The notes below the pieces were generated by a model. It was not told the origin of the DNA and did not search any database. It worked only from the letters and a program-made list of their open reading frames with translations. The translations under genes and the position numbers were made by a program. From CAWKEY01 sp963696315 (GTDB lineage: Bacteria; Pseudomonadota; Gammaproteobacteria; Methylococcales; Methylomonadaceae), in assembly GCA_963696315.1 (NCBI GenBank), contig CAVOJU010000024.1, positions 124,001 through 188,000 on the forward strand: a stretch of 64,000 bases of DNA. The letters run 5' to 3'. Shown here one piece after another: positions 48,361-58,359 of the stretch; within the stretch, counting starts at the first letter, position 1, and every line of letters begins with the position of its first letter.

Positions 48361-50229
48361 TTATTGGGCTTTGACGGCTTTTACTGAAATATCCGCTGCC
48401 TCTTGCAAGCTATTCAGCACGGCATCGAATTCGGTCTGGCCAATAGCCTTGGCAATATTCTTTGTCGCCAGTTCCAGCTGTTTTTTATCATTCTCGGTCA
48501 TTGCGCCTTCAGTTACTTTCGACAGACTTACCACGACTTGTGCGTCAGAGGGCAACAATGCCGTGAAGATAGTTGGTTTGCCGCCAACCGGCTTAGCGGC
48601 CTTGAAAATGTCTTGGCTCAATTGTCCTGGCAGCTCACCGCTGCTGCGTGTTAGGCCAGTAATTTTTTTAATCTCCAGCTTGTTTTCGGCTGCAATCGCC
48701 TGAATGGAGCCGCCCGCCTGCAGGCGCTCTTTAATCTTCTGCGCTGTTTCTGCCGCTTGTTGTTTGGCTTTTTCTTTTAATAGTGTGGCAATGACTTCCT
48801 GTTTGACCTCATCCAATGCACGCGTAGCGGCAGGCTTGTGCTCCAGCATACGCAACACCACCAATCGATCCGCTCCCAGCTCTACCGGCGCGCTATTGTT
48901 GCCTTGCAGGACTTCTTCCGAAAATGCGGCAGTGCGTATTTTTGGATCAGCGGCAAGACCTTCGCCCTGGTCTCGAGTGAACCATGCCGATTTTTTAACC
49001 GGAATATTCAAAGCATCTGAAACTGTTTGCAGATTATCGGGATTTTCATAACTCGATTCGGTTAATTTTTCACCTGCTTCATAAAAAGCATTTTCAGCCT
49101 GAGCCTTTTGATAGGCCTTGCTGACTTCCGCTTTAACCGCATCAAATGGCTTGACTACGCCGGGCGCTAATTCGGTTACTTTAATCAAATGATAGCCAAA
49201 TGCCGACTTGACCGGATTTGAAACTTCGCCTAGAGCCAGCGTACTGGCGGCATCATCAAAGGCTTTCTCCATGGCTCCGGCATTAAAAAGACCTAAGTCT
49301 CCGCCGTTTTTAGCGCTTAACTTATCATCCGACTGTTCGGCCGCCAACGCCGCAAAATCTTTAGTGGCCAATTCCTGTTTGGCTTTCAAGGCTTTTGCCA
49401 AGGCTGATTTTTCATCAGTCTTGTCATTGATTGCAAACAGAATGTGACTGATTTTCCTGCGTTCCGCCGTGGTGTACTGGTCTTTTTGCTCTTCATAGAA
49501 CGCTTTCAGCTTGTCTTCTGTCACGGTCACCGTTTTGGCGATCTCATCCAGCGCCAGCTCGACATATTCAACAGAAATTTGTTCGGGCGTTTTATAGCTG
49601 TCCAGATGCTGCTGATAATAGGCCGCAATATCTTGTTCCGGGGGCTGCTCGGTAAGTTTAGGTACTGGAACCGTCACATAATCAAAATCACGCTGCTGAT
49701 TCTGGATTTTAAAGAAATGCTCAACGTCGTATTGGGTTGTAAAGGCGCTATCGATAATGCTGCGCTGAAACTGCTCCATGACCAGGGCGTTCTTGATTCT
49801 GTTGACAAATTCACTAGAAGTCATGCGCTGCGCCGCTAATAATTGTTTATAGCGCTTGTCATCAAATTTGCCGTCGGTCTGGAAATATTCTAGCGATCTT
49901 ATAAAATCGCGGGCACTGTCATCGCTAATAACCAGGCCTTCTTTATGCACATACTGCAATAAAACCTCATCTTTAATTAGCTTGTCCAGCGCTTGCGCCT
50001 TAAGCGTTTGCTCATCAATCCCCATGCCCTGGAGATTTTGGCTGTATTGCTCATAAGCTCTATTAACATCTTGCTGAAAAAAATCCTTATCGCCTACAGA
50101 AGCAACTGGCGCTTCCTTCCCTGTATCCAAATAATTCTGAATACCCCATAATGCAAAAGGTACACAAATGATTATCAAAATAACCCATGCAAAAGCACCT
50201 TGCGCTTTTTCTCTAATTGTTGTCAACAT
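48361..50229 (-). CDS. ppiD: periplasmic chaperone/peptidyl-prolyl isomerase PpiD
   Basis: 622 residues from ATG 50229. An N-terminal membrane anchor (AFAWVILIIICVPFALWGI) precedes a SurA_N-like chaperone region. The parvulin domain (ERRKISHILFAINDKTDEKSALAKALKAKQELATKDFAALAAEQSDD, KNGGDLGLFNAGAM, AFGYHLIKV) is central and a second PPIC-like domain follows. It assists outer-membrane protein folding near SecYEG. I reject the upstream start at 50376 because it runs through the tRNA-Asp gene. Confidence 0.95.
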   Translation of the reverse strand: MLTTIREKAQGAFAWVILIIICVPFALWGIQNYLDTGKEAPVASVGDKDFFQQDVNRAYEQYSQNLQGMGIDEQTLKAQALDKLIKDEVLLQYVHKEGLVISDDSARDFIRSLEYFQTDGKFDDKRYKQLLAAQRMTSSEFVNRIKNALVMEQFQRSIIDSAFTTQYDVEHFFKIQNQQRDFDYVTVPVPKLTEQPPEQDIAAYYQQHLDSYKTPEQISVEYVELALDEIAKTVTVTEDKLKAFYEEQKDQYTTAERRKISHILFAINDKTDEKSALAKALKAKQELATKDFAALAAEQSDDKLSAKNGGDLGLFNAGAMEKAFDDAASTLALGEVSNPVKSAFGYHLIKVTELAPGVVKPFDAVKAEVSKAYQKAQAENAFYEAGEKLTESSYENPDNLQTVSDALNIPVKKSAWFTRDQGEGLAADPKIRTAAFSEEVLQGNNSAPVELGADRLVVLRMLEHKPAATRALDEVKQEVIATLLKEKAKQQAAETAQKIKERLQAGGSIQAIAAENKLEIKKITGLTRSSGELPGQLSQDIFKAAKPVGGKPTIFTALLPSDAQVVVSLSKVTEGAMTENDKKQLELATKNIAKAIGQTEFDAVLNSLQEAADISVKAVKAQ

Positions 50230-50302
50230 AGTCTCAGTCCTAAAGAAACAAGTACATATAAGCAAAAAAAAACCCCGGACCAGACGGTACGAGGTTTTAA
50301 TT

Positions 50303-50379
50303 TGGCGGAGTGGACGGGGCTCGAACCCGCGACCACCGGCGTGACAGGCCGGTATTCTAACCAACTGAACTACCACTCC
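50303..50379 (-). tRNA. tRNA-Asp (anticodon GTC)
   Basis: Acceptor GGAGTGG/CCACTCC, discriminator G and CCA encoded. Anticodon stem-loop CCGGC-CTGTCAC-GCCGG with GTC, T-loop GGTTCGAGCC. Confidence 0.96.
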
Positions 50380-50385
50380 AAAGTC

Positions 50386-50461
50386 TGGTGGGTGCTGAGG
50401 GGTTCGAACCCCCGACCCTCGCCTTGTAAGGGCGATGCTCTCCCAGCTGAGCTAAGCACCC
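50386..50461 (-). tRNA. tRNA-Val (anticodon TAC)
   Basis: Acceptor GGGTGCT/AGCACCC followed by ACCA. Anticodon stem-loop CGCCC-TTACAAG-GGCG region with TAC, T-arm GGGGGTTCGAACCCC. It lies 6 bp upstream of tRNA-Asp, so the two form one transcript. Confidence 0.96.
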
Positions 50462-50474
50462 GACTAAAGAAGAG

Positions 50475-50750
50475 CTAGTTTACACTGTCTTTTAAAGATT
50501 TGCCAGCTTTAAATGTAGGAATTTTTGCAGCCTTGATAGTAATTTCTTCCCCCGTTTGTGGATTACGGCCTTTACGCTCGGCTCTTTCCTTGACAGAGAA
50601 TGTGCCAAAACCCACTAAAGCAACAGCATCCCCTTTACCCAACGCGCCTGAAACTGCGCTAATAAAACCTTCTAAAGCACGACCCGCATCTGCTTTTGTT
50701 AATTCAGAAGACTCAGCAATGGCATCAATAAGTTCCGATTTATTCATCAT
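50475..50750 (-). CDS. hupB: DNA-binding protein HU-beta
   Basis: 91 residues. MNKSELIDAIAESSELTKADAGRALEGFI and the arm GFGTFSVKERAERKGRNPQTGEEITIKAAKIPTFKAGKSLKDSVN carry the conserved GFGTF..R..R.GRNP.TG.E HU signature. A dimeric nucleoid protein. It is followed by tRNA-Val and tRNA-Asp on the same strand and preceded by a good promoter. The order lon-hupB-ppiD is as in E. coli. Confidence 0.97.
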   Translation of the reverse strand: MMNKSELIDAIAESSELTKADAGRALEGFISAVSGALGKGDAVALVGFGTFSVKERAERKGRNPQTGEEITIKAAKIPTFKAGKSLKDSVN

Positions 50751-50844
50751 TCCCCCTTAGGAAGTCAATTTTAAGATTGTTATCTGCAAAAATCCGTATG
50801 TTAATTCTTATGTACAAGACCTTGCTACACAAGAAACCACGGTA

Positions 50845-50874
50845 TTTATATCAACAGGGCTCACAGAGTGTCAA
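50845..50874 (-). promoter_or_regulatory. sigma70 promoter of hupB
   Basis: On the minus strand TTGACA (50869-50874) and TATAAA (50845-50850) are 18 bp apart, about 95 bp before the hupB start. Confidence 0.75.
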
Positions 50875-50943
50875 GCTTTAAAGCCTTGCACACCCTATAA
50901 GCCCTTTAACTTTTATGGTTTTTTACACGTCTGCAAACTAGCT

Positions 50944-53376
50944 TTAATGCGCGGTAAGACCCTGGCTTTTTACCTTGACCGCATCAGCGTCAGTCTTGCT
51001 CTGTTCCTCGCTTTCAATCTTGGCAATCGAAACGGGCATGTACTGTAAAGCCACTTGCAGCACTTCATCTATCCAGTGCACTGGTTTGATATCCAGATTT
51101 CGCTTGATATTCTCGGGTATTTCCACCAGGTCTTTCTCATTCTCTGCAGGAATCAACACCGTTGTGATGCCGCCTCGATGCGCCGCCAGGAGCTTTTCTT
51201 TTAAGCCGCCAATAGCCAAGACTTCACCACGCAAGGTAATCTCGCCGGTCATTGCCACGTTTGCGCGTACCGGAATTTTGGTCAATGCGGAAATAATGGC
51301 AGTACACATACCTATGCCCGCACTAGGGCCATCTTTTGGCGTGGCCCCTTCAGGTACATGGATATGGATATCATTGTTCTGGAACAGCTCATTATCTATG
51401 CCCAGAATTTCTGAGCGGCTCCTGACTACGGTCATCGCTGCTTCGATCGATTCTTTCATGACTTCGCCAAGCTTGCCGGTTGCCGAGTGCTTGCCCTTGC
51501 CAGGAATAACTGCTGTTTCGATGGTCAGTAACTCGCCGCCCACTTCAGTCCAAGCCAGACCTGTCACCTGCCCGACCTGATCCTGTTCTTCGGCAAGACC
51601 ATAACTGAAGCGCTTAACCCCCAAATAGTGATCCAGATTCTCAGGTGCGACCACTACCCTCGCCTGTTTCGGTTCCAACAATAAATCTTTCACTACCTTG
51701 CGACAGATTTTCGAAATTTCCCGTTCCAGACTGCGAACACCGGCCTCACGCGAATAATACCGGATCATATCGCGTACGGCGGCTTCAGTAACCTCAATCT
51801 CCCGCTCTTCGAGTCCGTTATTTTTAACCTGCTTAGGAATCAAGTAACGTAAGGCAATATTGATTTTTTCATCTTCAGTATAGCCGGCCAGGCGGATAAC
51901 TTCCATCCTGTCCAACAAGGCCGGCGGAATATTCATGGTATTGGCAGTCGCGACAAACATGACATCGGACAAGTCAAAATCGACTTCCAGATAATGATCG
52001 GAAAACGTATGATTCTGCTCCGGATCCAGTACTTCCAATAAGGCTGACGCCGGATCTCCTCGAAAATCTGCCGCCATTTTGTCTATTTCATCGAGCAAAA
52101 ACATGGGATTTCGCGTTTTCACTTTAGCCAGATTTTGTAAAATCTTGCCCGGCATGGATCCTATGTAAGTCCGACGGTGACCGCGAATTTCCGCCTCATC
52201 ACGCACCCCGCCCAATGCCATGCGCACATATTTGCGATTGGTAGCGCGTGCGATGGACTCGCCCAATGAGGTTTTTCCTACTCCCGGAGGCCCAACCAGG
52301 CATAAAATTGGGCCTTTAAGCTGCTTAACCCGCTGCTGCACAGCCAGATACTCAAGAATACGCTCTTTAACCTTTTCCAGGCCATAATGCTCGGTTTCCA
52401 GCACTTGTTCAGCCACTTTCAAATCATGCCGCACTTTGGTCTTTTTCTTCCAGGGCACGTTGACCATCCAGTCAATGTAATTGCGCACCACAGTCGCCTC
52501 AGCCGACATTGGCGACATCAGTCTGAGCTTATTAAGCTCAGCTTCCGCCTTCGTTCTCGCTTCTTTTGACATGCCGGCATCTTCAATTTTCTTTTCCAGC
52601 TCTTCAATTTCATTGGGGACATCGTCCATTTCACCAAGCTCTTTCTGAATCGCCTTCATCTGTTCATTCAGATAATATTCCCTTTGATTTTTCTCCATTT
52701 GCTGCTTGACGCGCCCGCGTATTCTTTTCTCCATTTCCAGCAAATCCACCTCACCTTCCATGAGCGTCATTAAATTTTCCAGTCGCTGACCAATATCAGC
52801 GGTTTCGAGAATAGCCTGCTTTTCGTTGACCTTTAAGGACATATGTGCAGCCATGGTATCGGCAAGCCGGCTCGGATCATCGATACCGGCCAGAGCATTC
52901 AAGACTTCAGGCGGAATTTTGTTATTCAATTTGACATATTGATCAAACGAACCAATTACCGTGCGCTGCAATACCTCTTGTTCTTGCTCGGACAGTGTTA
53001 GAACATCTTCAATATTGTGTACGGCAGCCGAGAAAAAACTCTCTGTTTCTTGATAATGCAGCACTCTGCAGCGCTCACTGCCTTCTACCAGCACTTTCAC
53101 GGTGCCATCAGGCAGTTTCAGCATCTGCAGAATATTGGCCAGCGTCCCCACCTGATAAAGATCGGTAAAATCCGGTTCATCAATTTCCGCTTCTTTTTGT
53201 GCAACCAACAAAATCTGTTTGTTATCCTTCATGGCTGCATCCAGAGCATCAATCGATCGCTCCCTGCCGACAAATAAAGGAATTACCATGTGCGGATAAA
53301 CCACTACATCTCTTAATGGCAACACCGGAATCAAAATATCTGCTCGCTGTATCTCTGTCATTTTGTATGTTTCCAT
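50944..53376 (-). CDS. lon: ATP-dependent protease Lon
   Basis: ~810 residues. The N-terminal LAN domain (ILIPVLPLRDVVVYPHMVIPLFVGRERS) is followed by the AAA module (Walker A GPPGVGKTSLGES, MFLLDEIDKM). The serine protease has the Ser-Lys dyad: Ser in PKDGPSAGIGM and Lys in GGLKEKLLAAHRGG. It degrades misfolded and regulatory proteins. The start is ATG 53376 or 53361; both have weak purine-rich sites. A sigma32-type promoter lies upstream. Confidence 0.97.
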   Translation of the reverse strand: METYKMTEIQRADILIPVLPLRDVVVYPHMVIPLFVGRERSIDALDAAMKDNKQILLVAQKEAEIDEPDFTDLYQVGTLANILQMLKLPDGTVKVLVEGSERCRVLHYQETESFFSAAVHNIEDVLTLSEQEQEVLQRTVIGSFDQYVKLNNKIPPEVLNALAGIDDPSRLADTMAAHMSLKVNEKQAILETADIGQRLENLMTLMEGEVDLLEMEKRIRGRVKQQMEKNQREYYLNEQMKAIQKELGEMDDVPNEIEELEKKIEDAGMSKEARTKAEAELNKLRLMSPMSAEATVVRNYIDWMVNVPWKKKTKVRHDLKVAEQVLETEHYGLEKVKERILEYLAVQQRVKQLKGPILCLVGPPGVGKTSLGESIARATNRKYVRMALGGVRDEAEIRGHRRTYIGSMPGKILQNLAKVKTRNPMFLLDEIDKMAADFRGDPASALLEVLDPEQNHTFSDHYLEVDFDLSDVMFVATANTMNIPPALLDRMEVIRLAGYTEDEKINIALRYLIPKQVKNNGLEEREIEVTEAAVRDMIRYYSREAGVRSLEREISKICRKVVKDLLLEPKQARVVVAPENLDHYLGVKRFSYGLAEEQDQVGQVTGLAWTEVGGELLTIETAVIPGKGKHSATGKLGEVMKESIEAAMTVVRSRSEILGIDNELFQNNDIHIHVPEGATPKDGPSAGIGMCTAIISALTKIPVRANVAMTGEITLRGEVLAIGGLKEKLLAAHRGGITTVLIPAENEKDLVEIPENIKRNLDIKPVHWIDEVLQVALQYMPVSIAKIESEEQSKTDADAVKVKSQGLTAH

Positions 53377-53410
53377 AAATGGAACCTGTAACAATTTCTC
53401 GGAATGACGT

Positions 53411-53439
53411 TATATGGGGACGTTCATTTAAATAGCAAG
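53411..53439 (-). promoter_or_regulatory. sigma32-type heat-shock promoter of lon
   Basis: On the minus strand CTTGCTAT, 12 bp, then CCCCATATA. The -10 fits the sigma32 consensus CCCCATnTA perfectly and the -35 begins with the conserved CTTG. It lies between the clpX terminator and lon. Confidence 0.75.
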
Positions 53440-53475
53440 GCTTGAACTATCAAAAACCGTCACCCATCTTCAACG

Positions 53476-53509
53476 CAAAAAAAAGGGAGCTTTTAACACC
53501 AGCTCCCTC
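53476..53509 (-). terminator. terminator after clpX
   Basis: Read on the minus strand: GGGAGCT, a loop, AGCTCCC and a run of T, 22 bp after the clpX stop. It separates clpX from lon. Confidence 0.9.
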
Positions 53510-53530
53510 GTTGCTTGTAGCGCTTGACTT

Positions 53531-54805
53531 TTAAGATTCTGCCACGGCTTTTTTCTTTTCAGATTCATAAACCAGAATTGGTTCAGACTCACCCAAGATA
53601 ACGGCTTCGTCCACTACAACTTTGCGTATATTATCAGACGAGGGCAGTTCATACATGGTGTTCAACAAGACATTTTCGACAATAGTTCTAAGGCCTCTGG
53701 CGCCTGTTTTTCTTTCCATGGACTTGCGGGCAATGGCCGACAGGGAATCTTCACGAAACTCGAGTTCTGCCCCTTCCATTTCAAACAAATGTTTATATTG
53801 CTTGATCAGTGCATTTTTCGGTACGGTCAATATTTGTACCAAAGCCTGTTCATCAAGCTCTTCCAAGGTTGCCACCACCGGAAGACGACCGACAAATTCC
53901 GGGATTAATCCGTATTTAATCAAATCCTCGGATTCAACTTCAGCAAACAATTGCCCGACATTTTTGCTTTCATCTTTGCTTTTGACATCAGCGGAAAAGC
54001 CAATGCCGCCTTTTTCGGAACGCGCTTTAATCACACGGTCGAGGCCGGCAAAAGCGCCACCGACGATAAACAGAATATTCGCGGTATTAACCTGCAAGAA
54101 CTCCTGCTGAGGGTGCTTGCGCCCCCCTTGCGGTGGAACTGAAGCAATCGTGCCTTCAATCAATTTCAGCAAGGCTTGCTGGACACCTTCGCCAGACACA
54201 TCCCGGGTAATCGATGGATTGTCGGATTTCCGGGATATCTTGTCGATTTCGTCGATATAAACGATACCGGTTTCTGCCTTTTCGACATCATAATCACATT
54301 TTTGCAGAATCTTCTGAATGATATTTTCAACGTCTTCGCCCACATAACCGGCTTCTGTCAACGTGGTCGCATCAGCAATGGTGAACGGAACATCCAGCAG
54401 GCGCGCCAGCGTTTCGGCGAGTAAAGTCTTGCCTGAGCCCGTAGGTCCAATAAGCAAAATATTACTTTTGGCTAATTCAACACCGTCTCTTTTGGTCTTG
54501 CTACGCAAACGCTTATAGTGGTTATAAACGGCAACAGCCAAAATCTTCTTCGCGCTTTCCTGGCCGATGACATATTCATCCAGTTCTGCCTTGATTTCCT
54601 TAGGCTTGGGTAATTCGCCGCCACCAAACGCGGCACCATCATCTTGCAATTCATCTCTTATGATGTCATTACAAAGCTCTACACATTCGTCACAAACATA
54701 AACTGACGGCCCTGCGATAAGCTTCCGGACCTCATGCTGACTTTTACCGCAAAAAGAACAATAAAGCAGCTTATCCTCATCCTTGCTGTATTTGTCATTA
54801 CTCAT
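53531..54805 (-). CDS. clpX: ClpX, ATPase subunit of ClpXP
   Basis: 424 residues. The N-terminal zinc finger (CSFCGKSQHEV, CDECVELCNDI) recognises substrates and adaptors. Walker A GPTGSGKTLLAE, Walker B IVYIDEIDKI and the sensor region VGRLPVVATLEELD follow. It unfolds proteins for ClpP. It lies 84 bp downstream of clpP, in the tig-clpP-clpX-lon order common to gammaproteobacteria. Confidence 0.98.
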   Translation of the reverse strand: MSNDKYSKDEDKLLYCSFCGKSQHEVRKLIAGPSVYVCDECVELCNDIIRDELQDDGAAFGGGELPKPKEIKAELDEYVIGQESAKKILAVAVYNHYKRLRSKTKRDGVELAKSNILLIGPTGSGKTLLAETLARLLDVPFTIADATTLTEAGYVGEDVENIIQKILQKCDYDVEKAETGIVYIDEIDKISRKSDNPSITRDVSGEGVQQALLKLIEGTIASVPPQGGRKHPQQEFLQVNTANILFIVGGAFAGLDRVIKARSEKGGIGFSADVKSKDESKNVGQLFAEVESEDLIKYGLIPEFVGRLPVVATLEELDEQALVQILTVPKNALIKQYKHLFEMEGAELEFREDSLSAIARKSMERKTGARGLRTIVENVLLNTMYELPSSDNIRKVVVDEAVILGESEPILVYESEKKKAVAES

Positions 54806-54889
54806 TACAGACTCCTGAAAACATCAACAACGATGCGATTACTTCCGATAAAGCAAGAATATATCGAAATACAAAAAAAATACCAACCG

Positions 54890-55519
54890 TTATTTATCAG
54901 TGCCGATTGCGCGACTCGATAATACCCTATCTATCAAACCATAACTCACGGCGTCGTTCGCGCTTAAAAAATTATCTCTATCCGTGTCCTGCTGAACTTT
55001 TTCCAGCGGCTGACCAGTATGGTGGGCCAAGACTTTGTTCAGTTTATCTCTGATTGACAGAATTTCTCTTGCGTGAATATCAATATCGGAAGCCTGCCCC
55101 TGAAAACCGCCCAATGGCTGATGAATCATCATTCTTGAATGCGGCAGACAATAACGTTTGCCTTTGGTACCGCCGGTCAACAATAATGCGCCCATACTGG
55201 CCGCCTGCCCGATGCACATAGTGCTGACATCAGGCTTGATAAACTGCATGGTGTCATAAATTGACATGCCCGCAGTCACCGACCCACCCGGAGAATTGAT
55301 ATAAAGATGAATGTCCTTATCAGGATTTTCTGATTCCAAAAACAATAGCTGAGCAACAACCAGATTGGCCATGTAATCTTCAACCTGACCCACCAGAAAA
55401 ATTACCCGCTCCTTCAACAATCTTGAATAAATATCAAACGAACGCTCGCCTCTGGCCGTTTGCTCGATAACGATGGGCACCAATCCGCCTGCTGCTTCGG
55501 GAGTCATCATTTGATTCAT
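54890..55519 (-). CDS. clpP: ATP-dependent Clp protease proteolytic subunit
   Basis: 209 residues from ATG 55519 (AGGA ribosome-binding site); seven codons further upstream are also open. IGQAASMGALLL contains the catalytic serine, LPHSRMMIHQPLGG the histidine and the C-terminal third the aspartate. NSPGGSVTAGMSIYDTM is the oxyanion loop. It forms the proteolytic chamber for ClpX. Confidence 0.97.
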   Translation of the reverse strand: MNQMMTPEAAGGLVPIVIEQTARGERSFDIYSRLLKERVIFLVGQVEDYMANLVVAQLLFLESENPDKDIHLYINSPGGSVTAGMSIYDTMQFIKPDVSTMCIGQAASMGALLLTGGTKGKRYCLPHSRMMIHQPLGGFQGQASDIDIHAREILSIRDKLNKVLAHHTGQPLEKVQQDTDRDNFLSANDAVSYGLIDRVLSSRAIGTDK

Positions 55520-55549
55520 TACATCCTGCTTATAATACATTCAAGCCTC

Positions 55550-56848
55550 TTACTGTTGTTTAGCCATGACATCATCAAAATTTACGACCTGATCAGATAC
55601 TTTTGCCTGCGCAACCAGCCATTCAACGGTCTGATCTTCCAGCACCATTTGCTTGACGTCCTCTAAACGCTTTTCGTCTGAATAATACCAGCTGACGACA
55701 TCCTCTGGGCGCTCATAATTTTTTGCCATGTCTTCAACTGCAGAACGCACTTTATCGGCATCCAATTTAATGCCATTCTTTTGAATGACTTCGCCTAGAA
55801 TCAAGCCTAAAGCCACGCGTCTTTTCGCTTGGTCTTCAAATATCTCTCTAGGCAATTTTAGATCATCCAGCTTCATTTTTTGCCTTTTTGCTGTTTCCAG
55901 ATAAGGCTTCATCATATTTTCGACTTCCCGGTCAATCAAGGTATTGGGAACTGTAATCTGAATCTTTTCATACAGTGCATCCATAACGGCATTTTTTAGC
56001 TTGCCGCGCAACGCTTGCTCCAGTTCCTGCTGCATATTGGCTCTTATATCTTCACGAAAAGAGGCCAAAGAACCGTCTTCAATGCCATAGGCTTTAATAA
56101 AATCGACGTCAATTTCTGGTAAAACAGGCGCTTCCACCTTGCCGACCTCAATTTCAAACTCGGCGACTTTACCTGCCAGTTTGTCATTACCATATGACTC
56201 CGGAAAAGTGATCTGGAAGGTTTTACCGGAACCCGCCTCAAGTCCGATCAGATTATCTTCAAAACCAGGTATCATCTGCTTTGAGCCGATTTCAACTGAA
56301 TAGTTTTCTACCTTGCCATCGGTGAAATTCTCGCCATCAACAGTTCCTGAAAAACTGATGGTTATACGATCTTGTTCCTGCGCTGTCCGCTCGACTATTT
56401 GCCAATCCTTCTTTTGTACCCTTAATTTTTCAATCATGGCATCGACATCGGACTCTTCAACCGTCGCGACGGGGCGAATGACTTCAATTTGACTCAGCTC
56501 ATCCAGGGCTATTTCAGGATACACTTCAAATTCGGCGGTATATTTGAAGCCTTCCACCTCATCCAAGGGATGAATATGCGGATAACCAGCCGGGTTTAAA
56601 TTCTGATCTGCCAACGCTTTAAAATAAGTCGACTGAATCAAGTCACTGGCAATTTCCCCGCGAACCCTGTCTCCATACATTTTTTTTACAACATGCTGAG
56701 GCGCTTTACCTGGACGAAAACCATCGATTTTAACTTCACGAGCCAACGACTTTAAGCGTGCTGCCATTTTTTCCTGAACAACTTCTTCGGGCACGCTAAC
56801 AGTCATTTTTCGGCTTAATTCAGATGTCTTTTCGACAGAAACTTGCAT
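55550..56848 (-). CDS. tig: trigger factor
   Basis: 432 residues. The ribosome-binding tail (GFRPGKAPQHVVKKMYG, variant of GFRxGK) lies at residues ~43-59. The PPIase domain (QEQDRITISFSGTVDGENFTDGKVENYSVEIGSKQMIPGFEDNLIGLEAG) and the C-terminal chaperone arms follow. It binds nascent chains at the ribosome exit. It is first of the tig-clpP-clpX transcript, 30 bp before clpP, with GAGGTAAAG before the ATG. Confidence 0.97.
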   Translation of the reverse strand: MQVSVEKTSELSRKMTVSVPEEVVQEKMAARLKSLAREVKIDGFRPGKAPQHVVKKMYGDRVRGEIASDLIQSTYFKALADQNLNPAGYPHIHPLDEVEGFKYTAEFEVYPEIALDELSQIEVIRPVATVEESDVDAMIEKLRVQKKDWQIVERTAQEQDRITISFSGTVDGENFTDGKVENYSVEIGSKQMIPGFEDNLIGLEAGSGKTFQITFPESYGNDKLAGKVAEFEIEVGKVEAPVLPEIDVDFIKAYGIEDGSLASFREDIRANMQQELEQALRGKLKNAVMDALYEKIQITVPNTLIDREVENMMKPYLETAKRQKMKLDDLKLPREIFEDQAKRRVALGLILGEVIQKNGIKLDADKVRSAVEDMAKNYERPEDVVSWYYSDEKRLEDVKQMVLEDQTVEWLVAQAKVSDQVVNFDDVMAKQQ

Positions 56849-56966
56849 TTCTTTACCTCAAATAATTTAAAGTTTTGAATAGATAGGACGCCGAGGACGG
56901 CTTAAGAATTTGGAAAATTAACGCTATTGATCGCTAACTTTATTTATGCATATTTATGAATTTTAG

Positions 56967-57051
56967 TGGTGCGAATGGAGAGACTCGAACTCTCACAGGC
57001 TACCCTACTGGAACCTAAATCCAGCGCGTCTACCAGTTCCGCCACATTCGC
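56967..57051 (-). tRNA. tRNA-Leu (anticodon TAG)
   Basis: Class II tRNA. Acceptor GCGAATG/CATTCGC with ACCA encoded, D-loop GGTAGACGCG, anticodon loop TTTAGGT (TAG), a variable arm and T-arm GAGTTCGAGTCTC. It precedes tig. Confidence 0.95.
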
Positions 57052-57254
57052 ACTTTGAATTGACTGGACATTATAATCATAATGGCGCATCTACAACAAG
57101 CACTATATTTACATTATTTGTGGTTTCAATGCCTTGCGTTTACAAAAAATAAAATGGCGATTTGCTCACATTTCCCTCACGAACCCACAACTTAATCTTT
57201 GTAATAGAGTCTTTATGTTGTAAATTCAATTCATAGCCAATATGGGAGGCCATC

Positions 57255-57506
57255 ATGAACATCAACGTTTCCAGCAACGCCGTTAATTTAATCAACACGG
57301 CACATCATAAGTCAGCCGATGCCGCCAAGGAAATTGCTGCACTCCCCGTACAAAAGAATGAAATCGGCAGCATGGAATACAATGCCGCCGACATCGTAAA
57401 GCCGGTATTAAGTTTGAAGGAAGCGGAGTTGCAAACATCAGCAGCCGTCAAGCTGCTTGCTGCGGATAGCACCATGCTAGGGGCATTGCTGGACATACGC
57501 GCCTAA
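57255..57506 (+). CDS. small hypothetical protein (83 residues)
   Basis: Preceded by GGGAGG seven bases before the ATG. Helix-forming sequence rich in Ala, Leu, Val and Asn, with no signal peptide or membrane segment. The central EYNAADIVKPVLSLKEAELQTSAAVKLLAADS is amphipathic and ends ALLDIRA. It is convergent with the radical SAM gene, one base apart. Function unknown. Confidence 0.65.
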   Translation: MNINVSSNAVNLINTAHHKSADAAKEIAALPVQKNEIGSMEYNAADIVKPVLSLKEAELQTSAAVKLLAADSTMLGALLDIRA

Positions 57507-57507
57507 C

Positions 57508-58359
57508 TCAGGCGCTCACGGTCACTGCAAAGCCTAAACGCCTGATCTCCTCTGCAAAAGCATTCAACGTTTCTGCCGGTAACTTCTCCAACCGCCCGGC
57601 TTCAGGCTGCAAGGACGGCCTTGCTAGCGTGTACAGCATAACGCCGTCCAACGTGACGATATCTTTAATCCTGTTTAGCAGAGCCAGATAAGCTTGTTTT
57701 TCCTCAGCGATCAAACCGCGCTTGTCATAATTCAGCAGACAGGTTTGCAGCTTGGTTGAGCACAACCCCGCTGAAAGTATTAGATTCTCCACACTGGATT
57801 GACTGTTCTGTCCGGCATTATTGATTAACCGCCTGCCTGCCTCGGTTGCACTATCCAGTTTGAACCAGACTTCGCCGCCATATTGCTTCAATTTTTTTAA
57901 TCCGGCCTGTACTTTAGCCTGATGAATCAGGCTGCCGTTAGTTATCAATACAAAATGACTGTGCGGAAAAATCCCAAACTCAGCGGCTATATTGCCAACC
58001 AAGGCCACGGCCTTATCAAAATCTTTCAAGCTTGTCGGCTCGCCATTACCGGAAATGGCAATATCTTTGATTTCTCGGCTATCTTCAGCGACATGAAAAC
58101 GCTCATAAAAATCGCCATTGAGGACATCATTAAGAAAGGATCTCAATTCTCGTTCAAGCAGTTGAAAGTCCATTTCCGGAGCAGCCCCCACTTTAAGATC
58201 AGGCACCTGACAATAGATGCAGCGCCAATTACAGGCATTATTAGGATTAAAATTGATACCTATGGATAATCCACCTGCTCGCCTGGAAAACACCGGATAC
58301 ACATACTTGAGTCCGGCAACATCCCGATTATGATCGCTTGCCGTTAATGTCGAAGCCAT
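57508..58359 (-). CDS. radical SAM protein near fae
   Basis: 283 residues. NACNWRCIYCQVPDL carries the CX3CX2C motif for the 4Fe-4S/SAM cluster, and DIAISGNGEPTS is the SAM-binding GGEP-like motif. Substrate not readable. Radical SAM proteins recur beside tetrahydromethanopterin genes in methylotrophs, so a role in C1 cofactor formation is possible, but that is inference from location. It is divergent from fae with 73 bp between starts. Confidence 0.85.
   Translation of the reverse strand: MASTLTASDHNRDVAGLKYVYPVFSRRAGGLSIGINFNPNNACNWRCIYCQVPDLKVGAAPEMDFQLLERELRSFLNDVLNGDFYERFHVAEDSREIKDIAISGNGEPTSLKDFDKAVALVGNIAAEFGIFPHSHFVLITNGSLIHQAKVQAGLKKLKQYGGEVWFKLDSATEAGRRLINNAGQNSQSSVENLILSAGLCSTKLQTCLLNYDKRGLIAEEKQAYLALLNRIKDIVTLDGVMLYTLARPSLQPEAGRLEKLPAETLNAFAEEIRRLGFAVTVSA

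Noticed and set aside
50230..50376. Longer ppiD beginning at 50376
   Set aside because: It would translate through tRNA-Asp; the hydrophobic anchor typical of PpiD begins just after ATG 50229.
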